Assembly (NCBI GenBank): GCA_016714535.1 | Contig: JADKDR010000007.1 | Location: forward strand, 156,973-220,972 | DNA: 64,000 bases | DNA from: Bacteroidota bacterium | GTDB lineage: Bacteria; Bacteroidota; Bacteroidia; AKYH767-A; OLB10 | Direction: 5' to 3' | Shown here: one piece after another, positions 9,626 to 18,505 of the stretch | Numbering within the stretch: position 1 is the first letter of the stretch | Layout: each line of letters opens with the position of its first letter | Position numbers and translations under genes: made by a program | The notes under the pieces: generated by a model | Told to the model about the DNA's origin: nothing | Database searches by the model: none | Seen by the model: only the letters and a program-made list of their open reading frames with translations

Positions 9626-10084
9626 ATGAAACTTGCAAAAATTTGGTATTTACTAGCTATCATGATTTGGATGAGTGCCTTCCTTGTTTCATGCAAAAAA
9701 GATAAGCCTGAAATTAGCAACATACCCATTATTAGTATTCAAAGTGTTAGTCCTGCAGGTAATATTAAAGAATTTACCGATTCGGTTACCCTCATTATTG
9801 CTTATGAGGATGGCGATGGAGATTTAGGAGAAAATTCTACCACCGCAAAAAATTTGTTTATTACCGATAGTCGAATTGGAGTTACAGAGTCATTCAGAAT
9901 AAGTGAACTTGCACCTTCAGGTGCAAGCATTCATATAAAAGGTACGTTAAGATTAGTTCGTAAAAATATTCCCATAACTAACGGAAATAGCAGCGAGCAA
10001 TTTACCTATAATGTATATGTAAAAGATAGAGCAGGCAATCAAAGCAACACGGTAAGCAGCCCAGCTATTACGGTTGTAAAGTGA
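9626..10084 (+). CDS. lipoprotein with Ig-like domain
   Basis: A 152-residue lipoprotein; the lipobox is AFLVSC, followed by KKDKPE. The mature part contains YEDGDGDLGENS, an Asp/Gly calcium-loop-like motif common in Bacteroidota surface lipoproteins, and ends in NVYVKDRAGNQSN, an Ig/cadherin-like strand. It is a single-gene unit with its own promoter and runs convergently towards paaB with a 13-bp gap. No enzymatic role is visible. Confidence 0.75.
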   Translation: MKLAKIWYLLAIMIWMSAFLVSCKKDKPEISNIPIISIQSVSPAGNIKEFTDSVTLIIAYEDGDGDLGENSTTAKNLFITDSRIGVTESFRISELAPSGASIHIKGTLRLVRKNIPITNGNSSEQFTYNVYVKDRAGNQSNTVSSPAITVVK

Positions 10085-10097
10085 ACAGGGAGACCGT

Positions 10098-10391
10098 TTA
10101 AGAAATCTGCTTTATTCCTTCGGGGGTTTTATAAAAATTGGACGATCGATAGATTTTATCGTTTGCAGGATCGAAAAATGAGCCAACATCTTCCGGAGTA
10201 GAAGCCACAATATGTTCACTCTTTATCACCCAAATATTAATAGCCTCATTTCTGCGACTATACACATCGCGGGCATTTAACAAAGCCATTTCTTTGTCGG
10301 GCGCTTTTACACTACCTGCATGTTCCATAGGTGCTGCCTGTTTTTTTTGAGTGAATACTTCCCAGGTTTCAAACTCAGTACTTTCTGCCAT
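10098..10391 (-). CDS. paaB: phenylacetyl-CoA epoxidase subunit PaaB-like protein
   Basis: A 97-residue protein matching PaaB along its full length: TWEVFTQKKQ, AGSVKAPDKEMALLNARDVY, SRRNEAINIWVIKSEHIVAS, FFDPANDKIYR, then FYKTPEGI. In known organisms PaaB is a small structural/regulatory subunit of the PaaABCDE ring-1,2-epoxidase that activates phenylacetyl-CoA. Here it stands alone: no paaA, paaC, paaD, paaE or other catabolic gene lies in the window. Either the other subunits are elsewhere, or this copy has a separate job. A minus-strand TACCTTTG box 19 bp upstream supports its own promoter. Confidence 0.85.
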   Translation of the reverse strand: MAESTEFETWEVFTQKKQAAPMEHAGSVKAPDKEMALLNARDVYSRRNEAINIWVIKSEHIVASTPEDVGSFFDPANDKIYRSSNFYKTPEGIKQIS

Positions 10392-10409
10392 TTACAATCA
10401 TTTATGCGA

Positions 10410-10417
10410 CAAAGGTA
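10410..10417 (-). promoter_or_regulatory. candidate -7 promoter box of paaB
   Basis: The minus strand reads TACCTTTG, a match to the TAnnTTTG -7 element, ending 19 bp before the paaB start codon. No convincing -33 TTG was placed. Confidence 0.45.
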
Positions 10418-10536
10418 TTGAATAAATCTTTTAAAAACCTCCTAGTTGTCATTAAAAAATAGCGACTACATGTAAATTAGTACGTTACCAAGAAATGGCG
10501 TAGAGGTTAAAATGTCTTTTTGTCACAACTTTATGG

Positions 10537-10552
10537 TTGGCATAATGATTGA
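10537..10552 (+). promoter_or_regulatory. sigma-54-like promoter candidate of dnaK
   Basis: TTGGCATAATGATTGA resembles the -24/-12 pattern TGGCAC-N5-TTGC: TGGCAT, five bases, then TTGA. It would place the transcript start near 10563, giving a leader of about 27 nt to the dnaK ATG at 10590. The -12 C is replaced by A, so this is a candidate only. Confidence 0.35.
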
Positions 10553-10589
10553 AAAAGACCTTATCAAAAAATTAATTATACATAAAAAA

Positions 10590-12498
10590 ATGAGAAAAGT
10601 AATAGGAATAGACCTGGGCACCACCAACTCTTGTGTAGCTGTAATGGAAGGCAACGAACCGGTGGTAATACCAAATAGTGAAGGCCGCAGAACCACGCCC
10701 TCCATTGTTGCGTTTATAAAAGATGGCGAACGCAAAGTTGGCGACCCTGCAAAACGACAAGCAATTACAAATCCCAAGAAAACCATTTATTCGATAAAGC
10801 GTTTTATGGGCGAAACGTATGACAAGGTTTCTAAAGAAATTGCACGTGTACCTTATGAAGTAACCAAAGGCGAAAACAATACGCCACGCGTGAAAATAGA
10901 TGACCGGACTTACACTCCACAAGAAATATCGGCAATGGTGTTGCAAAAAATGAAAAAAGACCGCTGAAGATTACCTTGGAACCGAGGTGCATGAAGCCGT
11001 AGTTACTGTGCCTGCATATTTTAATGACTCGCAGCGTCAGGCAACCAAAGAAGCCGGAGAAATAGCGGGTTTAAAAGTATTGCGAATAATAAACGAACCT
11101 ACAGCGGCAGCCCTTGCTTATGGGTTAGATAAAAAACATACAGATTCAAAGGTAGCAGTATTTGATTTGGGTGGCGGAACGTTTGATGTTTCTATCCTGG
11201 AATTAGGTGATGGTGTGTTTGAAGTAAAATCAACTAATGGCGATACTCACTTAGGTGGAGACGATTTTGATCAGGTAATAATTGACTGGTTGGCCGATGA
11301 GTTTAAGTCGGACGAAGGCATAGACTTACGCAAAGACCCCATGGCATTGCAACGCTTAAAAGAAGCATCTGAAAAAGCAAAAATAGAACTATCGAGCAGT
11401 GCGCAAACAGAAATTAACCTGCCGTACATTATGCCGGTTGATGGTGTTCCTAAGCACTTGGTAAAAACTCTTACCCGCGCTAAGTTTGAACAACTTGCCG
11501 ATAAACTAATTCAGGCAACACTGGAGCCTTGCAAAAAAGCGTTGACAGATGCTAAACTTAATGCAAGTCAAATTGACGAAGTTATTCTTGTAGGCGGTAG
11601 CACACGCATACCTGCCATACAGGAACTGGTAGAAAAGTTTTTTGGCAAGAAGCCATCCAAAGGAGTAAATCCGGATGAAGTAGTAGCCGTGGGTGCAGCC
11701 ATACAAGGCGCGGTACTTACAGGTGAAGTAAAAGATGTGTTACTGCTTGATGTTACACCACTTTCGTTAGGTATAGAAACAATGGGTGGAGTATTTACCA
11801 AACTAATTGAATCTAACACAACAATACCAACCAAGAAAAGTGAAACATTCAGTACGGCAAGCGATAATCAGCCTTCGGTAGAATTGCATGTATTGCAAGG
11901 TGAGCGACCAATGGCAAATGCAAATCGCACCATTGGCAGATTTCACTTAGATGGAATACTGCCAGCACAACGCGGCATTCCGAAAATTGAAGTAACATTT
12001 GATATTGATGCCAACGGTATATTACATGTAACTGCAAAAGATCAGGGCACTGGCAAATCGCAAAACATACGCATAGAAGCAAGCAGCGGCCTAAGCGAAG
12101 AAGAAATTAAACGCATGAAACAAGAAGCCGAAGCCAATGCAGATGCCGATAAGCGTTTGAAAGAAGAAACAGAAAAAATAAATCAGGCTGATACTATGAT
12201 TTTCCAAACAGAAAAACAGTTGAAAGAGATTGGCGATAAAATTCCTGCAGATAAGAAAACGAGCATTGAAACGGCATTGGCTCAATTGAAAGAAGCACAC
12301 ACTGCGCGCAATGTTGCAGCTATAGAAACAGCAATGGCCGAAATGAATAAAGCATGGGAAGCAGCTGCGCAAGATGTATATGCTGCACAACAAAATGCAA
12401 ACAGTAGCTCCACTGCTGATAAAGGGCAATCTGCATCAGGTGACCAATCAGCTAGTACCGATGATGTTAAAGACGTACCTTTTGAAGAAGTAAAGTAA
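10590..12498 (+). CDS. dnaK: molecular chaperone DnaK (Hsp70), frameshifted at about 10959
   Basis: ATP-dependent Hsp70 chaperone. The start is set by MRKVIGIDLGTTNSCVAVME, the first phosphate loop. Further on: YSIKRFMGE, INEPTAAALAYGLD, FDLGGGTFDVSILELGDGVF, VGGSTRIPAIQELV, then the substrate domain with DVTPLSLGIETMGGVF and NTTIPTKKSETFSTA, and a C-terminal lid ending in an acidic tail (DDVKDVPFEEVK). About 635 residues in all, normal for the family. One extra base (G at about 10959, after a run of six A) puts a TGA in the frame. dnaK is indispensable under stress and everything else is intact, so I treat this as a sequencing error. Confidence 0.95.
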
Positions 12499-12525
12499 CC
12501 TGAAAACGTATATCGAATAAACTAC

Positions 12526-12557
12526 AAGCCCTTGCAAATGCGAGGGCTTTTTTATTT
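12526..12557 (+). terminator. rho-independent terminator of dnaK
   Basis: A 10-bp stem (AAGCCCTTGC / GCGAGGGCTT, one G:U pair) with an AAAT loop, followed directly by TTTTTATTTT. It lies 28 bp after the dnaK stop. Confidence 0.85.
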
Positions 12558-12602
12558 TACAAAATGGCTTTGATTTTTTTTGCAAAAAAAATTGGATGTA
12601 GC

Positions 12603-12665
12603 ACCGATTATGCTTTCAATATAGTCCAATCTTCATTTTATTTGATTGCACTATTTTCAAGCTAT
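12603..12665. repeat. dispersed hairpin repeat, copy 1
   Basis: This 63-bp sequence recurs at 40549-40611 with about 6 mismatches. Inside it, ATAGTCCAATC and GATTGCACTAT form an 11-bp near-perfect inverted repeat around a 12-base loop, so each copy can fold as a hairpin. It lies between the convergent dnaK and GH31 genes and looks like a REP-type extragenic element. Confidence 0.65.
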
Positions 12666-12672
12666 ATCGGCA

Positions 12673-12727
12673 TTAACCATTCTAAAATTATAAAATAGTT
12701 TGGACTATTTTATAATTAGAATTGGTA
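12673..12727. repeat. long AT-rich imperfect palindrome
   Basis: Centred on ATTATAAAATAGT-TTGG-ACTATTTTATAAT (perfect 13-bp arms) and extended outward to arms of about 24 bp with small mismatches. It lies just past the 3' end of GH31 and may act as a two-way transcription stop, or may belong to the adjacent hairpin repeat. Confidence 0.55.
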
Positions 12728-12745
12728 TAACAAACAACAAGCCTC

Positions 12746-15148
12746 TTATTCCAGATTTCTCCATTCTAATTTAAACAGCTTATTAGAAAACGGAAGTACA
12801 CAAACACCTTTGACAACCTTATCATCATAATACGTAATTCTTTTGCCATCCTCTACCAAATTTAAAACCTCGGCCAGCGTACCAATAAATTCAACTTTCA
12901 GATAGTTAAACTTTGAGACGAAGGTTCCCTCAGGCTGCTGAAAAACTAATTCCCGCTTGCGGCAATCAGTAACAATGTTGCGCTTATAAAATTCCTTATC
13001 CAGGTAATTGTAACTGATGCCATCATCTTCGTAATATTCAAATGTAGAAATACTATCACCGCCATATATGGTTATTTCCAATGTATCGGATGGTTGCTGC
13101 ATGGTGTGCTGAATAAGGCTTTGCCTGATTATCATTTCTCCAGCTTTTGCAAATACGGGTAAATCATTCAACGGGGCATCAACAAGATGTGCTTTGCCTC
13201 CTTCATAAACATTGTTGGTAGAAACCCGATACCATTTTCCAGCAGGTAAATAGATGGAGGCATAGCTGTCTTTGCTTCGCACCGGACATACCAACAACGA
13301 CTGCCCACACAAAAACTGGTTTTCGTAACCATAACCATATACGTTGCCATCGTTCATATAATCGAGGCATAAGCTACGCACTACAGGCATGCCCGTTTGC
13401 GAAGCTTTATGAAATGCCGAATATAAATACGGTAATAAACGGTATCGTTTATTTATTATGTTTCGTGCAATGGCTTCGGTCTCTTCGCCCAGCGCCCAAG
13501 GTTCACGGTCGCGGGTATTAATCATGCTATGGCATCTGAAGAAGGGTGTATAAGCTGCTATTGATAGCCAACGGGTGTATAAGTCCTTATCAGGATCATT
13601 GGCAAATCCACCAATATCAGCACCGGCAAAAGCAAATCCGCTTATACCCAGGCTCTGTATCATGCGCGCACTCATAAGCATGTGGTCATCCGATGCATCA
13701 TTATCACCGGTCCATACGGCACTATATCGCTGCCCTCCTGCAAAGGTAGCACGGGTTAGAACAAATGGACGCTCATCAGGGTGCGCCTTTCGTACACCAT
13801 CATAAGTCGATCTTGTCATTTGCATTCCATAAACATTGTGCGCCTGTTTCATGGTAGTGCGATGCCCATCATAATCAAACATGAGTATGTTTGGAATAGA
13901 TTGTCCCCATGCCGCGGGTTCGTTCATGTCGTTCCAGAAACCACGTATACCTGCATCCGTTAAGGTTTTGCAATGAGTTCCCCACCACCCTCGGGTAGTG
14001 GCTTTGGTAAAGTCAGGAAAATGACATGCGCCAGGCCATACATCGCCAGTATATAATTTTCCCGATGGATATTTTAGAAATACATTTTGCTTTATACCAT
14101 CACTGTATACGTTGTAATCCTTAGCAACTGAAATACCAGGATCAATTATTACAGCCACCCTGAAACCCATCTTGCCTAATGAGTCGGTGTACTTTTTAAA
14201 ATCCGGAAATTTAGTTTCGCTAAAAGTAAAAACACGATACCTATCCATATAATCAATGTCATTATAAATGACATCGCAGGGTATTTGCTTGTCTCTAAAA
14301 TTTTTGGCTACTGTATAAACTTCTTTGTCGGGATAATAACTCCACCGGCATTGCTGATACCCTAGCGACCATAAGGGAGGTATGGGCATACGGCCTGTTA
14401 AGTCTGTATAATATTCTATTATTTCGGCAATCGAATTTCCATTGATAAAATAATAAGTCATCTCCCCGCTTTCGCAACTAAAATGCATGTATTGGTGGTT
14501 TGTGGACGCGCCAAAATTGAAATTAGTACGGTAGCTGTTATCAACAAAAATTCCGTAACACTTGCCGTTGGCTATTCCAATGTAAAATGGGATGGTCTTA
14601 TATAACGGATCTGCCTCGGTAGTATAGGCAAAGTCATCGGTATTCCAGTTGGTAAATGAAAGGCCACGTTTATCAATAGGGCCTGTTTTTTCTCCCAGTC
14701 CAACAAACCGCTCGGTAGGAAATAGTTTTTTAAATATAGTAATCTCATCATTCCAAAACTGTATGCCAAGTTCAGTATCATCTTCATTTAATAGTTCATC
14801 ATTTCGGTTGGCAAACGAAATTCGAAACGGTGCTTTCGAAATAGAAATTTTTAATGAGTCGGTATTAAACTGAATACTAGTACCATCGACAAACCGGGGC
14901 TCAACTTGCCTTGGATTTGCAACTACCGCATAGCTAAAATATTTCTCTAACGGTTTATTGCTTATTCGCACCTGAACTATGTTTGGTGAATAGTAAGCGC
15001 ATTTTACAAATGCATGGTCGGTAACTATATCCAATGCACCTGCTTTGGAAGTAGCACTTTTTACATTACCAATACCCTTATAAATATTTTGTGCTCTTGC
15101 AGCTAATCCTGCCAAGCACATAACGATAATAATTACCCTATTAATCAT
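12746..15148 (-). CDS. secreted glycoside hydrolase family 31 (alpha-glucosidase type)
   Basis: An 801-residue enzyme with signal peptide (VIIIVMCLAGLAARAQ). The GH31 order is complete: N-terminal beta-sandwich (FVGLGEKTGPIDKRG), then the barrel with PPLWSLGYQQCRWSYY and DVIYNDIDYMD, catalytic nucleophile Asp407 in WNDMNEPA, acid/base Asp in SAVWTGDN, and the C-terminal sheet domains. GH31 enzymes mostly release glucose or xylose from alpha-linked oligosaccharides; the exact substrate cannot be read. An in-frame Met exists at 15214, but Met at 15148 gives a proper signal peptide. It lies back to back with a secreted GH20 gene. Confidence 0.93.
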   Translation of the reverse strand: MINRVIIIVMCLAGLAARAQNIYKGIGNVKSATSKAGALDIVTDHAFVKCAYYSPNIVQVRISNKPLEKYFSYAVVANPRQVEPRFVDGTSIQFNTDSLKISISKAPFRISFANRNDELLNEDDTELGIQFWNDEITIFKKLFPTERFVGLGEKTGPIDKRGLSFTNWNTDDFAYTTEADPLYKTIPFYIGIANGKCYGIFVDNSYRTNFNFGASTNHQYMHFSCESGEMTYYFINGNSIAEIIEYYTDLTGRMPIPPLWSLGYQQCRWSYYPDKEVYTVAKNFRDKQIPCDVIYNDIDYMDRYRVFTFSETKFPDFKKYTDSLGKMGFRVAVIIDPGISVAKDYNVYSDGIKQNVFLKYPSGKLYTGDVWPGACHFPDFTKATTRGWWGTHCKTLTDAGIRGFWNDMNEPAAWGQSIPNILMFDYDGHRTTMKQAHNVYGMQMTRSTYDGVRKAHPDERPFVLTRATFAGGQRYSAVWTGDNDASDDHMLMSARMIQSLGISGFAFAGADIGGFANDPDKDLYTRWLSIAAYTPFFRCHSMINTRDREPWALGEETEAIARNIINKRYRLLPYLYSAFHKASQTGMPVVRSLCLDYMNDGNVYGYGYENQFLCGQSLLVCPVRSKDSYASIYLPAGKWYRVSTNNVYEGGKAHLVDAPLNDLPVFAKAGEMIIRQSLIQHTMQQPSDTLEITIYGGDSISTFEYYEDDGISYNYLDKEFYKRNIVTDCRKRELVFQQPEGTFVSKFNYLKVEFIGTLAEVLNLVEDGKRITYYDDKVVKGVCVLPFSNKLFKLEWRNLE

Positions 15149-15414
15149 AACCAAAATGAAAGCCCAAACATAACTTATTATAGCATATTCACAGAACCTA
15201 TTTAAATTCGGCATAAAATTTTAAAAGATCATAAATATGGCATTATAGTATTTAGAAGAAGAAATAGCTGTAAGCAAATAGCAATGATGAACCATAACGT
15301 TCCAAATAGCAATGAATGCCTCCTGTTAGGTTGTTCGTAAACTATCCATCATGATAAAAATTATGCAACATCTAATCTCAATAATCTTTTCATTTGCATA
15401 AAAAATAAATACGA

Positions 15415-17727
15415 ATGAGAAAAACGATTATCTATCTGTTTTTATTGATAAACTTACAATGCAGCACCGTTAAAGCAAACACGAATAATATTTATAACAT
15501 TATCCCTATGCCGGTTCAGCTTGAAAAAATGCCACATCATTTTGAGTTGAATAAAAATACAAGTGTCATATTAGATGCTAATGAATTTGGCTCGTTGCAA
15601 ACCATAAAACAATTTACACTTATAGTTGCACCTCATTTTGGCCTTAATATACAAATTCAAAATATTGACACCGCATCTATAGCTGACAATAGCATTGTGT
15701 TTTTTCGGGATAATACGATAGAAAATAATGAAGGTTACGAATTATACATACGAAACTCAAGTGTGCTTGTAAAAGCAAAAGGCAAGCAAGGATTTTTTTA
15801 TGCGATTCAAACTATTGCTCAATTGCTTCCTGCCAAAACCTATACAAGCAAAACGGCATTAGAAAAAATAAATATTCCCGGATGTGTAATAAAAGATTAT
15901 CCACGCTTTGTATATCGTGGAATGCATTTGGATGTATGCAGGCATTTTTTTCCAATTGAGTTTATAAAGCGATACATTGATTTAATGGCGTTCTATAAAT
16001 ACAACACTTTTCACTGGCACCTTACTGATGATCAGGGTTGGCGCATAGAAATCAAGAAATATCCAAAACTAACTTCGGTGGGCTCGGTGCGTAAAGAAAC
16101 CACCACCTTTGTTTCGCGCGACAAAGATTCGATTGTTATACCGGGACCTTATAGTGGCTTTTATACACAAGAACAGATAAAAGAAGTGGTGCAGTATGCG
16201 CAAATGAAAAACATCACCATTATACCTGAAATAGAAATGCCAGGTCATTCGCTTGCAGCGCTGGCTGCCTATCCAGAATATAGCTGTACAGGAGGGGAAA
16301 TAGAAGTTGGAACTCGTTGGGGTGTTTTTAGCGATGTGTATTGCCCTTATGACACCACCTTTACTTTTTTGCAAGATGTACTAACTGAGGTAATGCAACT
16401 ATTTCCTTCTACCTATATTCATATTGGTGGCGATGAATGTCCAAAGGAAGCGTGGAAAAACAGTGAATTCTGTCAAGTTCTAATGAAAAAAGAAAACTTA
16501 AAGGATGAAATGGAATTGCAGAGTTATTTTATTAAGCGAATCGAAAAATTCCTGAGCGCCAATAATCGCAAGTTAATAGGATGGGACGAAATTCTGGAAG
16601 GAGGACTATCGCCAAATGCCACGGTAATGAGTTGGCGTGGGGTTAGCGGTGGTATTGAAGCAGCATCGCAAGGACATGATGTGGTTATGACCCCAGGCTC
16701 ACATTGCTATTTCGATCATTATCAGTATTTGCGCGACAATGAGCCTTATGCTATTGGAGGATTTACCTCGGTGGAAAAAGTATACAACTATAACCCTATA
16801 CCAACTGAGCTAGAATCATCTTACCACAAGCATATACTAGGTGCACAATGTAATGTTTGGACTGAATATATAGATACATCTTCGCATGTGGAATATATGG
16901 TGTATCCGCGCGCTTGTGCCCTAAGCGAAGTACTATGGAGTATGCCTGAAAATAAAAATTACGAAAGTTTTCTGACCCGGCTTTCCGGCAACTTTACGTT
17001 GCTTGATGCGTTTGGAGTAAATTATGCTAAGCATGTATTAGGCGTTTATGGTAAAATGGAGAAAATGGCAAATCAGAAACTCTATTACGTTTTAGAAACA
17101 AAAAATAAAAACGCACAAATACGATACACAACAAACGGAAAACTAACTGCCCAATCACCATTGTATACCAAAGCTATTCCAATTTCTAATTCCTTTACTA
17201 TTAATGCTGCTACTTATAAAAATGATAAAAGACTTAGCAACCTGTTTACTCAAACTTTTACTTCACATATAGCCACAGGTGCAGAGGTATTAAGCATGAC
17301 GGAATGCAGTGGAAATTACAATCCCGGTGATAAAAATTTTATTGTTAATGCCATCTCAGGCAGTTCTAACTATGGCGATGGACAATGGTTTGGCTACTGG
17401 GGTAACGATTGCTCCATTTTGATTGATCTTGGCAGCGAAAAGTCCATTAATCAAATTTCGATAAACTCCATTGACAAAAAAGATTCGTGGATTCATTTGC
17501 CCGCCAAAGTTTCTTTTTCAACCGGGGTTGACACCGCAGATTTGTCTCCATACAATGAGGTTACTATCTCACCAATAACCAAAAGGATACATTCCTATAA
17601 GGCAAACAAATCAGTTAAAGCAAGGTATATAAAAGCAAGTATAACCAATTTTGGTGAAATACCTGCAGGTTTTGAGGGTGCAGGCAACAAGGCATGGCTG
17701 TTTGTAGATGAATTGATTGTGAAATAA
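15415..17727 (+). CDS. secreted beta-N-acetylhexosaminidase, GH20
   Basis: A 770-residue enzyme that cleaves terminal GlcNAc or GalNAc from chitin oligomers or glycans. Domains in order: signal peptide (about residues 1-21), GH20b domain (NIIPMPVQLEKMP ... GYELYIRNSSVLVKAKGKQGFFYAIQTIAQLLP), GH20 barrel (GMHLDVCRHFFP, FHWHLTDDQGWRIEIKKYP, PEIEMPGHSLAAL), catalytic pair Asp340-Glu341 in HIGGDECPKEAW, a small Ig-like chitobiase domain (IRYTTNGKLTAQSPLYTK), and a C-terminal F5/8-type sugar-binding domain (YGDGQWFGYWGNDC). It probably acts on the cell surface or in the periplasm. It lacks a T9SS domain. Confidence 0.94.
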   Translation: MRKTIIYLFLLINLQCSTVKANTNNIYNIIPMPVQLEKMPHHFELNKNTSVILDANEFGSLQTIKQFTLIVAPHFGLNIQIQNIDTASIADNSIVFFRDNTIENNEGYELYIRNSSVLVKAKGKQGFFYAIQTIAQLLPAKTYTSKTALEKINIPGCVIKDYPRFVYRGMHLDVCRHFFPIEFIKRYIDLMAFYKYNTFHWHLTDDQGWRIEIKKYPKLTSVGSVRKETTTFVSRDKDSIVIPGPYSGFYTQEQIKEVVQYAQMKNITIIPEIEMPGHSLAALAAYPEYSCTGGEIEVGTRWGVFSDVYCPYDTTFTFLQDVLTEVMQLFPSTYIHIGGDECPKEAWKNSEFCQVLMKKENLKDEMELQSYFIKRIEKFLSANNRKLIGWDEILEGGLSPNATVMSWRGVSGGIEAASQGHDVVMTPGSHCYFDHYQYLRDNEPYAIGGFTSVEKVYNYNPIPTELESSYHKHILGAQCNVWTEYIDTSSHVEYMVYPRACALSEVLWSMPENKNYESFLTRLSGNFTLLDAFGVNYAKHVLGVYGKMEKMANQKLYYVLETKNKNAQIRYTTNGKLTAQSPLYTKAIPISNSFTINAATYKNDKRLSNLFTQTFTSHIATGAEVLSMTECSGNYNPGDKNFIVNAISGSSNYGDGQWFGYWGNDCSILIDLGSEKSINQISINSIDKKDSWIHLPAKVSFSTGVDTADLSPYNEVTISPITKRIHSYKANKSVKARYIKASITNFGEIPAGFEGAGNKAWLFVDELIVK

Positions 17728-17729
17728 AA

Positions 17730-17751
17730 AAGGCTGCCTGTAGGCAGCCTT
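17730..17751 (-). terminator. terminator between GH20 and the small lipoproteins
   Basis: A perfect 9-bp stem AAGGCTGCC / GGCAGCCTT with a TGTA loop. The T-run follows the stem on the minus strand, so it best ends the 18338-17773 lipoprotein transcript; it may also slow the GH20 transcript. Confidence 0.8.
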
Positions 17752-17772
17752 GATATCATTAAAGAAAAAATA

Positions 17773-17970
17773 CTATTCAATGGTCATTGTATCAGACTTA
17801 TCTGAAGAACTCTCGTTCATCATTTCATCCATTACCTTTTGCATGCTATCTGCTTCTGCAATGGAATCTTGTTTACGTTGCTCATCGGATGCTTTCATTT
17901 CGTCAGCGTTAGGACCACATGCTTGAAAAATGATGGCAGCCAAAAATGCAATTGAAATAGCTTTTTTCAT
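17773..17970 (-). CDS. small lipoprotein, paralogue of the next gene
   Basis: A 65-residue lipoprotein; the lipobox is IIFQACG. The mature part is a short charged helix (QRKQDSIAEADSMQKVMDEM) rich in Ser/Asp. It shares the ACGP(N/S)A(D/E)E start and the RKQDSIAEADS / RIEDSIASFEK type helix with the gene 20 bp upstream (17991-18338), so the two arose by duplication. The hairpin at 17730-17751 ends the unit. Function unknown; the heptad-like spacing resembles Lpp-type coiled-coil lipoproteins. Confidence 0.65.
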   Translation of the reverse strand: MKKAISIAFLAAIIFQACGPNADEMKASDEQRKQDSIAEADSMQKVMDEMMNESSSDKSDTMTIE

Positions 17971-17990
17971 TAAACTGTTTAAAATTAAAA

Positions 17991-18338
17991 TTAACCTCTG
18001 CCTTGAGTTGCCTTCTTAGTTTCTTCCTTTATTTTTTCAGGAATGGTTTTTGGCTTTGGTTTTGGAGCCACTTTATTCTTTAAAGCATACGCAACCAGAG
18101 AATCAGCAGCCATTTTAGCGGCTAATGAATCGGCAGCAGCTTTGTTTGAATTAAATGCAGCGATAGAATCTTCAATTACTTTGTTATACGAAGCAATAGA
18201 ATCATCTCTCATTTTTTCGAAAGACGCAATTGAATCTTCAATGCGCTTCTTTTCTGCTGCTAACTCTTCAGCACTAGGTCCACAAGCAACTATTGACATT
18301 GTTCCTGCAATTGCCAATAAACTTAAAATTTTCTTCAT
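17991..18338 (-). CDS. small coiled-coil lipoprotein
   Basis: A 115-residue lipoprotein with lipobox MSIVACG. The mature part is a long charged helix with four repeats of the DSIA(S/A)(F/Y)-type unit (EDSIASFEK, DDSIASYNK, EDSIAAFNS), followed by an Ala-rich stretch and a Lys/Pro tail (KVAPKPKPKTIPEK), suited to reach into peptidoglycan. It is first in a two-gene unit with its paralogue. A minus-strand TACTTTTG box at 18373-18380 sits 35 bp upstream. No known family name. Confidence 0.65.
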   Translation of the reverse strand: MKKILSLLAIAGTMSIVACGPSAEELAAEKKRIEDSIASFEKMRDDSIASYNKVIEDSIAAFNSNKAAADSLAAKMAADSLVAYALKNKVAPKPKPKTIPEKIKEETKKATQGRG

Positions 18339-18372
18339 TTTTTGTTTTTTCGATTTTAAAAATTAATGGGTG

Positions 18373-18380
18373 CAAAAGTA
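18373..18380 (-). promoter_or_regulatory. candidate -7 promoter box of the small-lipoprotein unit
   Basis: The minus strand reads TACTTTTG followed by CACCC, a common Bacteroidota -7 region and start context, 35 bp before the 18338 start codon. Confidence 0.45.
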
Positions 18381-18455
18381 ATACATTATTTATATATAAA
18401 AGCGAACGAAGATGAATTTTTTTTGTGAAAAATAATGTCATGAGAAAAATGGTAT

Positions 18456-18463
18456 TATCTTTG
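18456..18463 (+). promoter_or_regulatory. candidate -7 promoter box of the DUF5011-type lipoprotein
   Basis: TATCTTTG followed by CCCC, a good TAnnTTTG match, 43 bp before the ATG at 18506. It supports 18506 over the Met codons further upstream at 18425 and 18440. Confidence 0.5.
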
Positions 18464-18505
18464 CCCCCCGAAAAAAATATATTTATAATAAACTTAAAAC
18501 AAAAA

